From contig CAWHEI010000003.1 in assembly GCA_963828415.1 (NCBI GenBank), forward strand, positions 758,366 through 822,365: a DNA stretch of 64,000 bases. The letters run 5' to 3'. Position numbers and translations under genes: made by a program. The DNA comes from Sva-07 sp963828415. Its GTDB lineage: Bacteria > Actinomycetota > Acidimicrobiia > Acidimicrobiales > Ilumatobacteraceae. The notes under the pieces were generated by a model. The model saw only the letters and a list, made by a program, of their open reading frames with translations, was not told the origin of the DNA and did no database searches. Positions 8,072 to 16,817 of the stretch are shown here, in pieces. The first letter of the stretch is position 1; every line of letters starts with the position of its first letter.

Positions 8072-8503
8072 ATGGACGAACTCTGGTTGCTCGGTCGAAT
8101 CCTGTTCTGTGCGCTGTTCATCGCGTCAGGGATCGGGCAGATCGTCGACCTGGAGGGGTCGACGCGCTACGCCACGGCGAAGGGAATCAGTGACGCCGCC
8201 GCCCGACCCGGCGTGATCGCATCCGGCATTGCGTTCATCATCGGCGGCGTTTCCGTGCTGTTCGGCATCTGGGGCGACCTCGGTGCCCTCCTGCTGATCG
8301 TGACGCTGCTCCCGTTGACATTCCTCATGCACCAGTTCTGGGCGGAACGCGACGCGAAGGCCAAGCAGAACGAACTCTCGATGTTCATGAAGAACATCGC
8401 ACTGATCGGCGGCTGTGTCCTGCTGTTCGCATGGTTCGCTCGTGACACGTTCGGATTCGGACTTCCGTACACGATGACCGACGGCGCGTTCAGCTTCCGC
8501 TGA
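8072..8503 (+). CDS. DoxX-family membrane protein
   Basis: A small (143 residues) integral membrane protein with four hydrophobic helices, beginning LLGRILFCALFIASGIGQI. This RILLGLLFIxSGI-like start with a following helix-rich core is typical of DoxX proteins. Family members act in respiratory quinol oxidation or redox-linked stress in a few organisms; most are uncharacterised. ATG 8072 is preferred over the overlapping GTG 8069. The stop codon is part of a hairpin shared with the convergent gene. Confidence 0.75.
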   Translation: MDELWLLGRILFCALFIASGIGQIVDLEGSTRYATAKGISDAAARPGVIASGIAFIIGGVSVLFGIWGDLGALLLIVTLLPLTFLMHQFWAERDAKAKQNELSMFMKNIALIGGCVLLFAWFARDTFGFGLPYTMTDGAFSFR

Positions 8504-8513
8504 GCGTCAGCGG
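8497..8513. terminator. Bidirectional hairpin containing both convergent stop codons
   Basis: CCGCTGA (8497-8503) and TCAGCGG (8507-8513) form a perfect 7-bp stem with a 3-nt loop. The TGA of the DoxX gene (8501-8503) and the TGA of the convergent esterase gene (8507-8509 on the other strand) are the inner ends of the two arms. A bidirectional terminator is the natural reading, although no U-tract is present. Confidence 0.55.
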
Positions 8514-9688
8514 CACTCGACGCAGCGCACGTCGGCCGGCACACCACCGCTGACCAGCGTGGTCAGGAAGTCGACGAGACGCACGCCCTCGACTTCCATG
8601 TCGTAGAACTCGTTGCTCAGCACGATGGTGTGAGCGTCGCCGGGAGCGACGTAGGACGCCACCGGAACACCGGCCGCTTCGATGTCGACTTCGGTCTGAT
8701 CGATGAACGTCACCAGGTCATCGGCTTGGATGCCGGCGAGTCCGGCGAACGTCGCCTGGACCTCGTCGTAGGCGTAGTCGAAGCGGGCGAAGGTGATCTC
8801 GGGGTGTTGGGTGCCGGCTTGGACATAGATGCCCGGCATGCTCCATTCCTCGGGGGTCAGGCCCTCGTTCACCGGCCAATCGGGCACGTTCTCGAGCACA
8901 CCCCACAACGCACCAATCCCGGCGTTGAGCGCCGGAACATCCGGATACGCGGCGGAGCTGTCGCCAAACGTGATGATCTCGGTGTCGGGCAGGACGTCCG
9001 CGGCGAGGCCGGCGAACGCAGGTGTCGGAATCGATCCGGCACTCGCGCCGGCCACCACGAGTTGCTCGATGTCGGGATAGTTGGCGAGCACGATGTCGAG
9101 CCCTCGCCTCGCGTTCGGGAACCCGTTGTGATCGATGATGACCGTGTCGGAGTACTCGGTGACGCGGTCTCCGAGATGCACGTCTCCGGTGCAGTAGGGC
9201 ACGTACACGATCGAGTGTCCCGCGAGGGGATTCTCGGGGTTCGTCTCGTCGAAGATGCCGTCGAAGTCGGGTGGGTCACCGATCGTCAAGTTGCGCGTGT
9301 ACGACGGTGTCTCGGGCCCGCACGTCTCGGCGCTGAAACATGCACCCCCGCCCTGGAGGAAGAACACCACCTTGGTCGGGTCGGCCTTGCGTTCCCACAA
9401 CTCGAACTCGCTGCCGTCGGAGCAGCGGCAGTCGTCGCCGCCCGGGATCGACGTCCACTCGCCAACCATCGGAAGTGCGGCCTCGGTCGTCGGCGCGGCC
9501 TCGGTCGTCGGCGCGGCCTCGGTGATCTCCGGGACGTCGGCCTCCGTGGTTGCGGGCGCCGCGGTGGACTCGGCTGTCGCGATCGTGGTCGCGACTTCGG
9601 CGGATGGTGCAGCGTCGTCGCCCGAACTGCTGCACGCGGCGACGGCGACCGCAGCGAGAGTGACGAGCACGGACAGCTTGACGTTCAC
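8507..9688 (-). CDS. Secreted pectinacetylesterase-family lipoprotein
   Basis: A lipoprotein signal (VNVKLSVLVTLAAVAVAAC, lipobox AVAAC) is followed by a Thr/Glu/Ala-rich linker with TTEAAP repeats, then an alpha/beta-hydrolase domain. Family marks are FFLQGGGACFS (oxyanion region), the Ser nucleophile in AGASAGS, and a His in PGDAHTIV near the C-terminus. This matches the pectinacetylesterase/Notum family of carboxylester hydrolases, which deacetylate polysaccharides or remove acyl groups. Several cysteines suggest disulfides outside the cell. GTG 9688 is the likely start because it places the positive N-terminus directly before the hydrophobic stretch; a longer frame begins at 9742. Confidence 0.8.
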   Translation of the reverse strand: MNVKLSVLVTLAAVAVAACSSSGDDAAPSAEVATTIATAESTAAPATTEADVPEITEAAPTTEAAPTTEAALPMVGEWTSIPGGDDCRCSDGSEFELWERKADPTKVVFFLQGGGACFSAETCGPETPSYTRNLTIGDPPDFDGIFDETNPENPLAGHSIVYVPYCTGDVHLGDRVTEYSDTVIIDHNGFPNARRGLDIVLANYPDIEQLVVAGASAGSIPTPAFAGLAADVLPDTEIITFGDSSAAYPDVPALNAGIGALWGVLENVPDWPVNEGLTPEEWSMPGIYVQAGTQHPEITFARFDYAYDEVQATFAGLAGIQADDLVTFIDQTEVDIEAAGVPVASYVAPGDAHTIVLSNEFYDMEVEGVRLVDFLTTLVSGGVPADVRCVECR

Positions 9689-9738
9689 AAACCCATCATC
9701 CCCGACAGTGGGGTCGACGAAAAATCGCAGCCGGATGG

Positions 9739-10764
9739 TCACAAGGCCCGATAGGCAGCGTCGAGTCGCGGACGTTGCGTTCCGTCGACCGCGACAGTGC
9801 CGTCGTCGACGAGCTTCACGAGGTGTGCCAGCACGCTGCGCCGGGCGGGCTTGAAGAGCTCTCGGCGCACATCGACGTAGAGCCGTTCGACGATCGCCGG
9901 GATCGTGTCGAGCCCCGCGCGGACTGCGTCGAGCACCTGGCGTTCGCGCTGGAGTCGATGATCGATCAGCTCCGCCACGAACGTCGACGGGTCGAGGATC
10001 GGCGGTCCATGCGTCGGGATCGCCAGGTTGTCACCACGTCCTGCAACCGAGCGCAACGAGTCGAGGTAGGCCGCCATGTCGCCGTCGGGCGGCGACACCA
10101 CCGTGGTACTCCAGCCCATCACGTGGTCGCCCGTGAAGATCGTTCGTGACGTGCCATCGTCGAGCGTGAAGCAGGTGTGGTTCGACGTGTGGCCAGGCGT
10201 GTGCAGCGCCGCCATCGTCCACCCGTCGCCCGATGCGACGACATCGCCGGTGACCACCGCCACGTCGGGGCGGAACTCACGATCGGTCGACTCCTCGATG
10301 ACCGGTTCGTCGATCGCCTCGCCGCGTGCCTCGGCGTCGGCACGACGCAACGTCGACTCGCGTTCTTCAGCGGCCAGCACCTCCGGAGGGTCGTCGCCGA
10401 TGTCCCACGTGTCGTCGCCGTGCGGACCGAACGCGAACGTCGACGCGCCGGTCTCGGCCGACAGCCAGGCTGAGAGCGGTGAGTGATCGGCGTGGCAGTG
10501 CGTGATCAGGATGGCGCGCACGTTGCATCCGACGAGCGCCGCCGCGAGCGCATCGCGGTGCGAGTCGAGGCGAGGTCCGGGGTCGATCACCACGACATCG
10601 CCCTTTCCGGCCGAGTTCCCGCCGACGATGTAGGTGCCGGTGCCGTGGTAGGTGAACTTCGACGGGTTCTCGGCGAGCACTCGGCGCACGAGCGGAGCGA
10701 CGGGCGCTGCGACTCCGTAGGTGAACGCGTCGCGCTCGAGCGTCAGGAACTGCACGGGGTCCAC
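9739..10764 (-). CDS. MBL-fold metallo-hydrolase (LACTB2/glyoxalase-II-like)
   Basis: A metallo-beta-lactamase-fold hydrolase of about 341 residues. The zinc motif THCHADHSPLSAWL is intact, followed by HTPGHTSNHTCF and FTGDHVMGW, with a final THGPP. A C-terminal winged-helix-like tail (YVDVRRELFKPARRSVLAHLVKL) is typical of the LACTB2/RNase-like subgroup. The substrate is unknown. The start is uncertain: GTG 10764 (VDPVQFLTLE) or GTG 10755; both overlap the end of the asparaginase gene upstream, so translation is probably coupled. Confidence 0.82.
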   Translation of the reverse strand: MDPVQFLTLERDAFTYGVAAPVAPLVRRVLAENPSKFTYHGTGTYIVGGNSAGKGDVVVIDPGPRLDSHRDALAAALVGCNVRAILITHCHADHSPLSAWLSAETGASTFAFGPHGDDTWDIGDDPPEVLAAEERESTLRRADAEARGEAIDEPVIEESTDREFRPDVAVVTGDVVASGDGWTMAALHTPGHTSNHTCFTLDDGTSRTIFTGDHVMGWSTTVVSPPDGDMAAYLDSLRSVAGRGDNLAIPTHGPPILDPSTFVAELIDHRLQRERQVLDAVRAGLDTIPAIVERLYVDVRRELFKPARRSVLAHLVKLVDDGTVAVDGTQRPRLDAAYRAL

Positions 10765-11711
10765 CGCAGGGCGTCGATTCGGCCGACCGCGCGCCCATGG
10801 CCGAGCACGGGCACCGCGACGTCGGCGACGGTCGCCGATGCGACGGTGTCGACGTCGACCCCGGCGGCACGTAGCGACTCGGCGACGATGGCCTGTCGTG
10901 CGGCGTCGCTTCCATCGGCCACCTTGTACGCAATGGCCCGTCCGTCGGCGAGCGCAGCGACCATCACGCCGGCAGCGCCCTCCTTCGCAATCAGTGTCGG
11001 CACCGCCTGCATCCACAGCGTGACGTCGCGGGTCGATCCGGCGACCAACGCCGGGTGGGCGGTCATCGCCCGCGCGATCACCGAGCCCGGCGCTGCCAAC
11101 GTCGCGAAGGCACCCGCAAGCTCGGCCAACGACAGCGCATGCGTCGGCGCTCCGCAGCCGTCGACACCGACGTGGTGCACGACCGCACCGAGCGACACCA
11201 TGCCTGCGGTGATCGCGACCTGGACGGGGTGGCCCTGATCGAGGTAGCCGTCGGTCGACCAGCCGTTGACGCGGCAGGTGGCGAGCATCGCGGCGTGCTT
11301 GCCCGAGCAGTTCTGTTGTATCGACGACGGTTCGATGCCGGCGGCCCGTGCAGCTGCCCTCGGCGCGGCACCGCTCGGTCGAGTCGGAGTGTTGGCGAGG
11401 TCGGACTCGTCGAGGTCGTACCGAGCGAGGATCGATCGGACTGCCTCGAGGTGCATCGCGGAACCGTCGTGGCTCGCACACGCCACGGCCAACTGAGCGT
11501 CGTCGAGTTCGAGGCCGGACGCGATCATGGCGTGCGCCTGCATCGGCTTGAGGGACGACCGCGGATAGACGACCAGATCGGGGTCACCGATCGTGGCCCG
11601 GGGTACGCCGGCGACGTCGATTGCTATGCCGGCCCCATGGTGGACCGACTCCTCGAGGCCGTTGCGCGTGGCGACCGCGATCGGTGCCAGCCGGCCGTCG
11701 AAGCGGGTCAT
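10743..11711 (-). CDS. L-asparaginase II-family protein
   Basis: A 322-residue member of the asparaginase_II family (the Rhizobium etli AnsA-type thermolabile asparaginase family, unrelated to E. coli AnsB). Conserved blocks are VYPRSSLKPMQAHAMI, ACASHDGS, QNCSGKHAAMLAT, and GVDGCGAPTHALSL with the characteristic cysteines and lysines. It hydrolyses asparagine to aspartate and ammonia. It overlaps the MBL gene downstream and shares 4 nt with the transporter gene upstream (11708-11711), so the three genes are probably one transcript. Confidence 0.85.
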   Translation of the reverse strand: MTRFDGRLAPIAVATRNGLEESVHHGAGIAIDVAGVPRATIGDPDLVVYPRSSLKPMQAHAMIASGLELDDAQLAVACASHDGSAMHLEAVRSILARYDLDESDLANTPTRPSGAAPRAAARAAGIEPSSIQQNCSGKHAAMLATCRVNGWSTDGYLDQGHPVQVAITAGMVSLGAVVHHVGVDGCGAPTHALSLAELAGAFATLAAPGSVIARAMTAHPALVAGSTRDVTLWMQAVPTLIAKEGAAGVMVAALADGRAIAYKVADGSDAARQAIVAESLRAAGVDVDTVASATVADVAVPVLGHGRAVGRIDALRWTPCSS

Positions 11712-12953
11712 GCGGGATCCGGTGTCGGCGCTCCCGCATCGGGCGGGGCGTTGGGGTCACCGGAGGACCGTGACGATCGGGGTTCGGGCACCGCCGTCAG
11801 ATGGCTGTCCATCACGTCGTATCGATTGCCCCATTCGCTTGCGAGCGCTTGGATCATGGCCGCCGCCGGCAGGGCCAGCAAGGCGCCGACGAAGCCGAGG
11901 AGCGCCGCGCCGCCGAGCGCGGCACCGAACGCGACCGCCGGGTGCAACTCCATCGTGCGGGCGGTGATGCGCGGTGCGAAGAAGTAGTTCTCGATCTGCT
12001 GGTAGACGACGATGAAGACGATCACGATGAGCGCGTTGAGCGGCGAGTCGAGCAACGTCAGCAGCACGGGCAGGATCCCGGCGAGATACGTCCCGACCAC
12101 CGGCAGGAACTGGCTCACCAGGCCGACCCACAGCGCGAGAGCGACCGGTGCGGGCGTGCCGATCGACTGGAACACGATCCAGTGGAAGAACGCCGACAGC
12201 AGCGCGAGCAGCGCTCGCGAGTAGAGGTAGCCGCCGGTCTTCGTGATGGCGAGCTCCCACGCCTTGAGCACTTGGGCCTGACGCGCCGGGTTGAGTCGCG
12301 AACAGATCCCGCGACGCATGCGCGGACCGTCGGCCACCAGGTAGTAGGTGAACAGCAGCACCGACAGCATCTGGAAGATCACCGCCACGACGGCCAGCGA
12401 CAGTCGCACCGCCTCGTCGCTCTGCGACTGGATGAACTCCTGGACGCGACCGTTGGGGTCGTTGAACTCCTCGATCACGTCCTGCGGATCGATGTTGGAG
12501 CCGAAGTTGTCGTTGAGGAAGTTGACGGTGTCGGTGATGTAGGCGTCGGACTCCGAGAGCAGGTCGGCGACCTGCGTCCCGACGAGCGTGCCGACGGCAC
12601 CGGCGAAGATCAGGAATGCGGCGAGCACACCGAGCAGGATCGAGATCGTCGCTCGCCCTCGTCGCCAGCCGCGGGCGGCGAGGCGGTTGACCCCGGGCTC
12701 GATCGCCAAGGAGAGGAACACCGATACGAGCAACAGCACCAGGAGCGACGACAGCCGGTGGAACACGTGACGCGTCGGTGAACGTCAACAGGTAGCCGAC
12801 CCAGAAGACGACGACAGCCGGTATCACCCACCGCGGCAGCGTGCGATCGGTCGATCGTCGTTCCAGCGGGCGACCCGAACTGTCGACTGGCCGACCAGCC
12901 CGTCGATCCGACGGCACTCCGTCCGCCGGGGCGGCGTCGGAGTCAGGCGGCAT
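11708..12953 (-). pseudogene. AI-2E-family (DUF20) transporter, frameshifted near the N-terminus
   Basis: Two frames together make one AI-2E-type membrane protein. An N-terminal piece from ATG 12953 gives MPPDSDAAPADG, a basic stretch, and the first TM segment VIPAVVVFWVGYLLTFT. It then runs out of phase near 12766-12772, and the remaining 352 residues continue in the next frame (VFHRLSSLLVLLLVSVFLSL). The main body has the family arrangement: AIEPGVNRL, a periplasmic coiled segment, YYLVADGP, and the conserved late helices GLVSQFLPVVGTYLAGILP and PAVAFGAALGG. Family members are proposed exporters (AI-2, Na/H exchange). One extra or two missing bases explain the break; this may be a sequence error. 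Confidence 0.75.
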
Positions 12954-13004
12954 TTCTTCGGGCACGTCCGGATGGTACTCACGAGGCCGTGGCACGATGG
13001 GCCA

Positions 13005-13859
13005 ATGGTGCTCGACGTCCGTTCGTGGCTCGGCGAGCAGGTCCGGATCAGAGTGGTCGGCCCCGATGCGCCCGTGCGGCACGCCGAGTTGTTCGACAGT
13101 GACGAGCCGGGGTGGTTCGCCGACGATGCGCCGATTCGGCGCGTGCACGGCGACTCGTCGATGTTCGTCGGCGGGCTTCGGGCCCTGCTGTTCCAATCGC
13201 TGCACCCGCTGGCGATGGCCGGTGTTGCGCAGCACTCGGACTACCGAAGCGACCCCTGGGGACGGCTGCAGCGAACCGCCGACTTCCTCGCCGCCACCAC
13301 GTTCGGGCCGGAGACGCAGGCCCAACGCGCGGTCGATCGCGTCCACCGCGTGCATCGCCGCGTCGTCGGGGTCACCACCGATGGCGAGCCGTACTCGGCC
13401 AACGACCCGCACCTGCTCGAGTGGGTGCACATCGCCGAACTCGACAGCTTCCTCGCCGCCCATGATCGTCACGGCGACCAACCATTGGTCGGCCCGGACC
13501 GCGATCGGTACGTCGCCGAGGCCGCGGTGGTCGCACGAGCGCTCGGCGTCACCGATCCGCCCGTGTCGGAAGCGCAACTGCGGAGCCGGTTGGTTGCGTT
13601 TCGGCCGGAGCTGCGCGGGACGACCGAAGCCCGCGCTGCGGCGCGCTACCTGCTCCTTCAGCCTCCGCTGCCGCTCGCCGCTCGGGCGCCCTACGCCCTG
13701 ATCGCCGGCGCCGCGGTCGCCTTGATGCCCGCCTGGACACGCCTCCCGTTGCGTCTGCCGTGGCTGCCGGTGTCCGAAGCGCTCGCCCTGCGTCCCGCCG
13801 GCGACGTCGTGACCCGCACCCTCCGCTGGGCCACCGCCCCCTCACGCCTCCCAACCTGA
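13005..13859 (+). CDS. Oxygenase MpaB family protein (DUF2236)
   Basis: A 284-residue protein of the ER-bound oxygenase MpaB/MpaB'/latex-clearing family. Family features are the glycine-rich opening HGDSSMFVGGLRALLFQSLHPLAMAGV, the histidine-rich HSDYRSDPWGRLQRTADF, and HLLEWVHIAELDSF. These supply haem-binding and core residues. Members oxidatively cleave isoprenoid chains, but most actinobacterial paralogues are uncharacterised. ATG 13005 is chosen; an upstream ATG (12972) overlaps the divergent transporter's promoter region. It is isolated, followed by a palindromic repeat. Confidence 0.8.
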   Translation: MVLDVRSWLGEQVRIRVVGPDAPVRHAELFDSDEPGWFADDAPIRRVHGDSSMFVGGLRALLFQSLHPLAMAGVAQHSDYRSDPWGRLQRTADFLAATTFGPETQAQRAVDRVHRVHRRVVGVTTDGEPYSANDPHLLEWVHIAELDSFLAAHDRHGDQPLVGPDRDRYVAEAAVVARALGVTDPPVSEAQLRSRLVAFRPELRGTTEARAAARYLLLQPPLPLAARAPYALIAGAAVALMPAWTRLPLRLPWLPVSEALALRPAGDVVTRTLRWATAPSRLPT

Positions 13860-13883
13860 GCCCGAATTCACGTGTACACACCT

Positions 13884-13935
13884 CGTTTGCGCAGCATTTT
13901 GGGTGGGACGGGTCACCGAAAACGCGACGCAAACG
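13884..13935. repeat. Diverged copy of the 52-bp palindromic repeat
   Basis: The outer arms CGTTTGCG (13884) and CGCAAACG (ending 13935) and an internal GGGTCACCGAAAA segment match the perfect palindrome at 25253-25304. The length is the same (52 bp). The left half is diverged, so it is an imperfect hairpin. It lies 24 bp after the MpaB-family stop codon. Confidence 0.75.
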
Positions 13936-13995
13936 GGGTTTGGTCGTGACCATGTGCCCTGCTGACCAACCGGGGCAGGCGGTACCGTCGGGGCC

Positions 13996-14445
13996 ATGAG
14001 TACACCCGGTCTGCCAGCTCGTCGTCGCCTCGCCCTCGTCGGCGCCGTCATCGCGTTTTCCGTGGGCGCTGGGGCGTGCGGCAGCGATGAGCCGGCCCCC
14101 GAGCTGCCCGAAGGTGGCACCGGGAGCGCATTCAACGATGCGATCATCACCTCGGAGTCGCATGACGAGGTTCTCCTCGAGGGGGGCCAGGGCGAGATGC
14201 TGGTGGCGGTCGACTGCGATCCCGAGGCGGGCGGCAACCTCGTCACGGTCGTGGCCGAAGGGATCGAGCCGGCCATCTACACCGGCACGTTCGACCCCGA
14301 AACCGGAGTCGACGTGAGTCTCGACGCCACGAGCGGTGGCGAGTCGGTGAGCCAGGTCGAGATGACGCTCGACGCCGAGGAGTACACGGTCACCTTCGCT
14401 GACATCGACGGTGCGGTGTTCAACGTGCGGGGCTGCGCGAGCTGA
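13996..14445 (+). CDS. Small lipoprotein of unknown function
   Basis: A 149-residue exported protein. MSTPGLPARRR is followed by a hydrophobic stretch and the lipobox GAGAC-GSDEP, indicating a lipid anchor. The mature part is acidic and probably beta-rich (EVLLEGGQGEMLVAVDCDPE, YTVTFADIDGAVFNVRGC). It has two further cysteines that could form a disulfide. I do not recognise a family. Its 3' end overlaps the convergent glycosylase gene by 26 nt. Confidence 0.7.
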   Translation: MSTPGLPARRRLALVGAVIAFSVGAGACGSDEPAPELPEGGTGSAFNDAIITSESHDEVLLEGGQGEMLVAVDCDPEAGGNLVTVVAEGIEPAIYTGTFDPETGVDVSLDATSGGESVSQVEMTLDAEEYTVTFADIDGAVFNVRGCAS

Positions 14446-15634
14446 GTGCCGCGCGCAGCGTCGGTGCGAGGTCACCGCGCGACGCAACGACGATCTCGTC
14501 GTCGAGACCGAGCCACTGCGCCATCGACGTCAGCTCCGCGGCCAGTTCGGAAGCGACGTACCGCTCATCGATCCCCGGCTCGCCGAACGCGCTCTGCACG
14601 AGCAGGCGCCGCGCCTTGCGGTCTGCCTTCAGGTCGACACGGGCCACGAGTTCGTCGCCGAGCAGGAAGGGCAACACGTAGTACCCGTACTGCCGTTTCG
14701 ACTCGGGGACGTAGATCTCGATGCGGTAGCGGAACCCGAACAGCCGCTCGGTGCGGTCGCGGTTCCACACCACCGGATCGAACGGGCTCAGCAACGCACG
14801 GGCACTCACTCGCCGTGGTCTGACCGCATCGGGGTGCAGGTAGGCGGGCTTCACCCAACCTTCGACATCAGCCGGGACGAGTCGCCCCTCCTCCACCAGT
14901 TCGGCGATGAGCGGACGACACGGCGGGTTGCGTTGGCGGTGGTAGTCGGTGAGGTCCTCGAACGTCGCGATGCCGTGATGGCGCGCGGCCCGGACGAGCA
15001 ACTCCTTGCGGGCCTCGGACTCCGGTGGCGTGGGCATCGCCAGGTGTTCGGCCGGGATGACCCGCTCGGTCAGGTCATAGACCCTGGCGAAGTCGTTCGA
15101 TCGACGGTACCCAGTGAGGCGCCCATCGTGGAAGAGCGCCTCGAGCGCGATCTTGCCGTCGTCGTAGTCCCACCACGGCGCCTTGGGTCCTTGTCGCTGC
15201 CGGAGATCACCGGCGACGACCGGCCCGTCGGTCTCGACATGTCGCAGGACCTGTTCGACGTAGTCGGCACGGTCGGCCATCAGTCGCCGAAAGGCGCCCC
15301 ACCGGTGCGGCGACGCCATCCGCCAGCGGTACAGGTGATGGTCGGCGGTCGGCACGTGCGAGGCCTCGTGGACCCAGTACTCGAACAGCTCGCCGGCCCC
15401 GGTGGCATCGTCGATCAGGGTCCTCGGGTGGGCACCGAGGCGGGCGAACAGCGGAAGCTCCTGGCTGCGCACCAGCACGTTGACGGAGTCGATCTGGATG
15501 ATCCCCATCCGATCGACGATGCGTCGGAGATGGCGACGATCGACGCGACCGATCGGTCGGGGATCGTTGAATCCCTGAGCGCCGAGCGCGATCCGACGCG
15601 CCTGCGCGTTCGAGAGCTGCACCGACGCGGCCAC
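14420..15634 (-). CDS. AlkX/YcaQ-type winged-helix DNA glycosylase (HTH_42 family)
   Basis: A 404-residue protein of the HTH_42 superfamily. The N-terminal SNAQARRIALGAQGF and IVDRMGIIQIDSVNVLVRS place Gln47-Ile-Asp49 at the catalytic position. That Q-x-D arrangement typifies the YcaQ/AlkX branch, which unhooks interstrand DNA crosslinks; the AlkZ branch has Q-x-Q. Other family blocks are EYWVHEASHVP, GYRRSNDFARVYDL, LLSPFDPVVWNRDRTERLF and YVPESKRQYGYYVLPFL. A DNA-repair or toxin-self-protection role follows from the family. No biosynthetic cluster is adjacent. Confidence 0.85.
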   Translation of the reverse strand: MAASVQLSNAQARRIALGAQGFNDPRPIGRVDRRHLRRIVDRMGIIQIDSVNVLVRSQELPLFARLGAHPRTLIDDATGAGELFEYWVHEASHVPTADHHLYRWRMASPHRWGAFRRLMADRADYVEQVLRHVETDGPVVAGDLRQRQGPKAPWWDYDDGKIALEALFHDGRLTGYRRSNDFARVYDLTERVIPAEHLAMPTPPESEARKELLVRAARHHGIATFEDLTDYHRQRNPPCRPLIAELVEEGRLVPADVEGWVKPAYLHPDAVRPRRVSARALLSPFDPVVWNRDRTERLFGFRYRIEIYVPESKRQYGYYVLPFLLGDELVARVDLKADRKARRLLVQSAFGEPGIDERYVASELAAELTSMAQWLGLDDEIVVASRGDLAPTLRAALSSRSPAR

Positions 15635-15658
15635 GGCCGGGACCGTAGCGGTTCCCCG

Positions 15659-15703
15659 AGCCCGGGTCTGCGGGAACCACGCTGGTTCCCGCAGAGTCGG
15701 GCT
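15659..15703. terminator. Strong hairpin downstream of the cyclophilin gene
   Basis: A perfect 12-bp stem, CTGCGGGAACCA (15668-15679) with its complement at 15683-15694 around a 3-nt loop, is flanked by further complementary AGCCCG (15659) and CGGGCT (ending 15703). It lies between the cyclophilin stop and the AlkX start on the same strand, so it should terminate cyclophilin transcription. There is no clear U-tract. Confidence 0.6.
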
Positions 15704-15720
15704 GGAGGAACGACCCGTTT

Positions 15721-16281
15721 TCAGTCGTCGGCGACGGTGATCTCGACGGCGTTGATCACGACGTCGGTCTTCGGCTTGTCGCCACCACCCGTGGGAACGT
15801 TCTGCATCTGATCGACGATGTCGAGTCCCTTCACGACCTGACCGAACAGGCTGTAGGCCGGCGGCAGGCCGACGCCGGACGGGCCCGACACGATGAAGAA
15901 CTGGCTGCCGTTGGTGTTCGGGCCGGCGTTGGCCATGGCGACCGAACCGATCTGGTATTCACGTGGCTTGGGGAGTTCGTCCTCGAAGCGGTACCCGGGG
16001 CCACCACGGCCGGTGCCGGTCGGATCGCCGCCCTGGCACATGAAGCCGCTGATGATCCGATGGAAGATCACGCCGTCGTAGTAGTGATTGAGCGCGAGGA
16101 ACACGAAGTTGTTGACCGTCTTGGGCGCCTTGAGGGCGTCGAGTGCGATCACGATCTCGCCGAGGCTCGTGTCGAGCTTCGCCGTGTAGCGCTTCGACGG
16201 GTCGATGCCCATCTCGGGAGCTTCCTTGAAGTCCTGCTGCTTGGGAGCCGAACCATCGAACGGGGGGAACGCTGTAGCCAT
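15721..16281 (-). CDS. Peptidyl-prolyl cis-trans isomerase, cyclophilin type
   Basis: A 186-residue cytoplasmic cyclophilin. After a short N-terminal extension the core runs from RYTAKLDTSLGEIVIALD. The active-site blocks are VIFHRIISGFMCQGGDPTGT, containing the catalytic Arg and the GGD loop, and NGSQFFIVSG. It has no signal sequence. It catalyses proline isomerisation in folding proteins. It is a single-gene unit followed by a strong hairpin. Confidence 0.93.
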   Translation of the reverse strand: MATAFPPFDGSAPKQQDFKEAPEMGIDPSKRYTAKLDTSLGEIVIALDALKAPKTVNNFVFLALNHYYDGVIFHRIISGFMCQGGDPTGTGRGGPGYRFEDELPKPREYQIGSVAMANAGPNTNGSQFFIVSGPSGVGLPPAYSLFGQVVKGLDIVDQMQNVPTGGGDKPKTDVVINAVEITVADD

Positions 16282-16343
16282 GGCGCCCGACCCTACCGGC
16301 CGCCTGTGCGAGCGACTGCGTCGATCGGGGTAGCTTTCGACCA

Positions 16344-16772
16344 GTGCCCGGAGGTCCCGAACTCCTGATCATCCTGATCGTGATCGCGGTTCCGGTCGTG
16401 ATCGTCGTGGTGGTTCTGCGGTTCGCCACTCCGTCATCGACCGTCATCGTCGGCGACACCACCACGATCAGGCTGGCGGGCGACGGTCGCGCCTGGTTGG
16501 TTGCCGCTTCGGGCCATCTGCATCGGTTGAGGGCCCACAGCGTGGACTGGCTGTCGGCGGACGTGCTCCAGGTCCAGTGGCGTCACCGCTCCGGCTGGAC
16601 GATCGTGGTCGCAATCCTGCTGTTCCCCATCGGGCTGCTCGCGTTGCTGTTCACGACGACCACCTACGGCACGATGGTCATCGTCGACCACGGCGACGAA
16701 TCGACGGTTCGGCTGGGAGGCGAGTTCTCGAACGCTGCGGTCGACACCATCAACGCGCTCGTCGCCGACTGA
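16344..16772 (+). CDS. Membrane protein of unknown function
   Basis: A 142-residue protein. An N-terminal TM helix (LLIILIVIAVPVVIVVVVL) and a second helix around residues 85-105 (WTIVVAILLFPIGLLALLF) flank a small domain. The C-terminus is a short soluble tail. I recognise no family. GTG 16344 is followed within one codon by a GGAGG-like sequence, so the start is not well defined. It is divergent from cyclophilin and convergent with the binding-protein gene. Confidence 0.6.
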   Translation: MPGGPELLIILIVIAVPVVIVVVVLRFATPSSTVIVGDTTTIRLAGDGRAWLVAASGHLHRLRAHSVDWLSADVLQVQWRHRSGWTIVVAILLFPIGLLALLFTTTTYGTMVIVDHGDESTVRLGGEFSNAAVDTINALVAD

Positions 16773-16817
16773 CGCTCCCTGTCCGTCGGGGTCGGCTCCG
16801 GTCGGGCAGAGTTGGGT

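Noticed and set aside
11757..13577. Single 606-codon minus-strand protein
   Set aside because: It joins antisense of the MpaB-family gene to a wrong-frame reading of the AI-2E transporter; only residues near 12780-12953 are genuine coding sequence, as the transporter's N-terminus.
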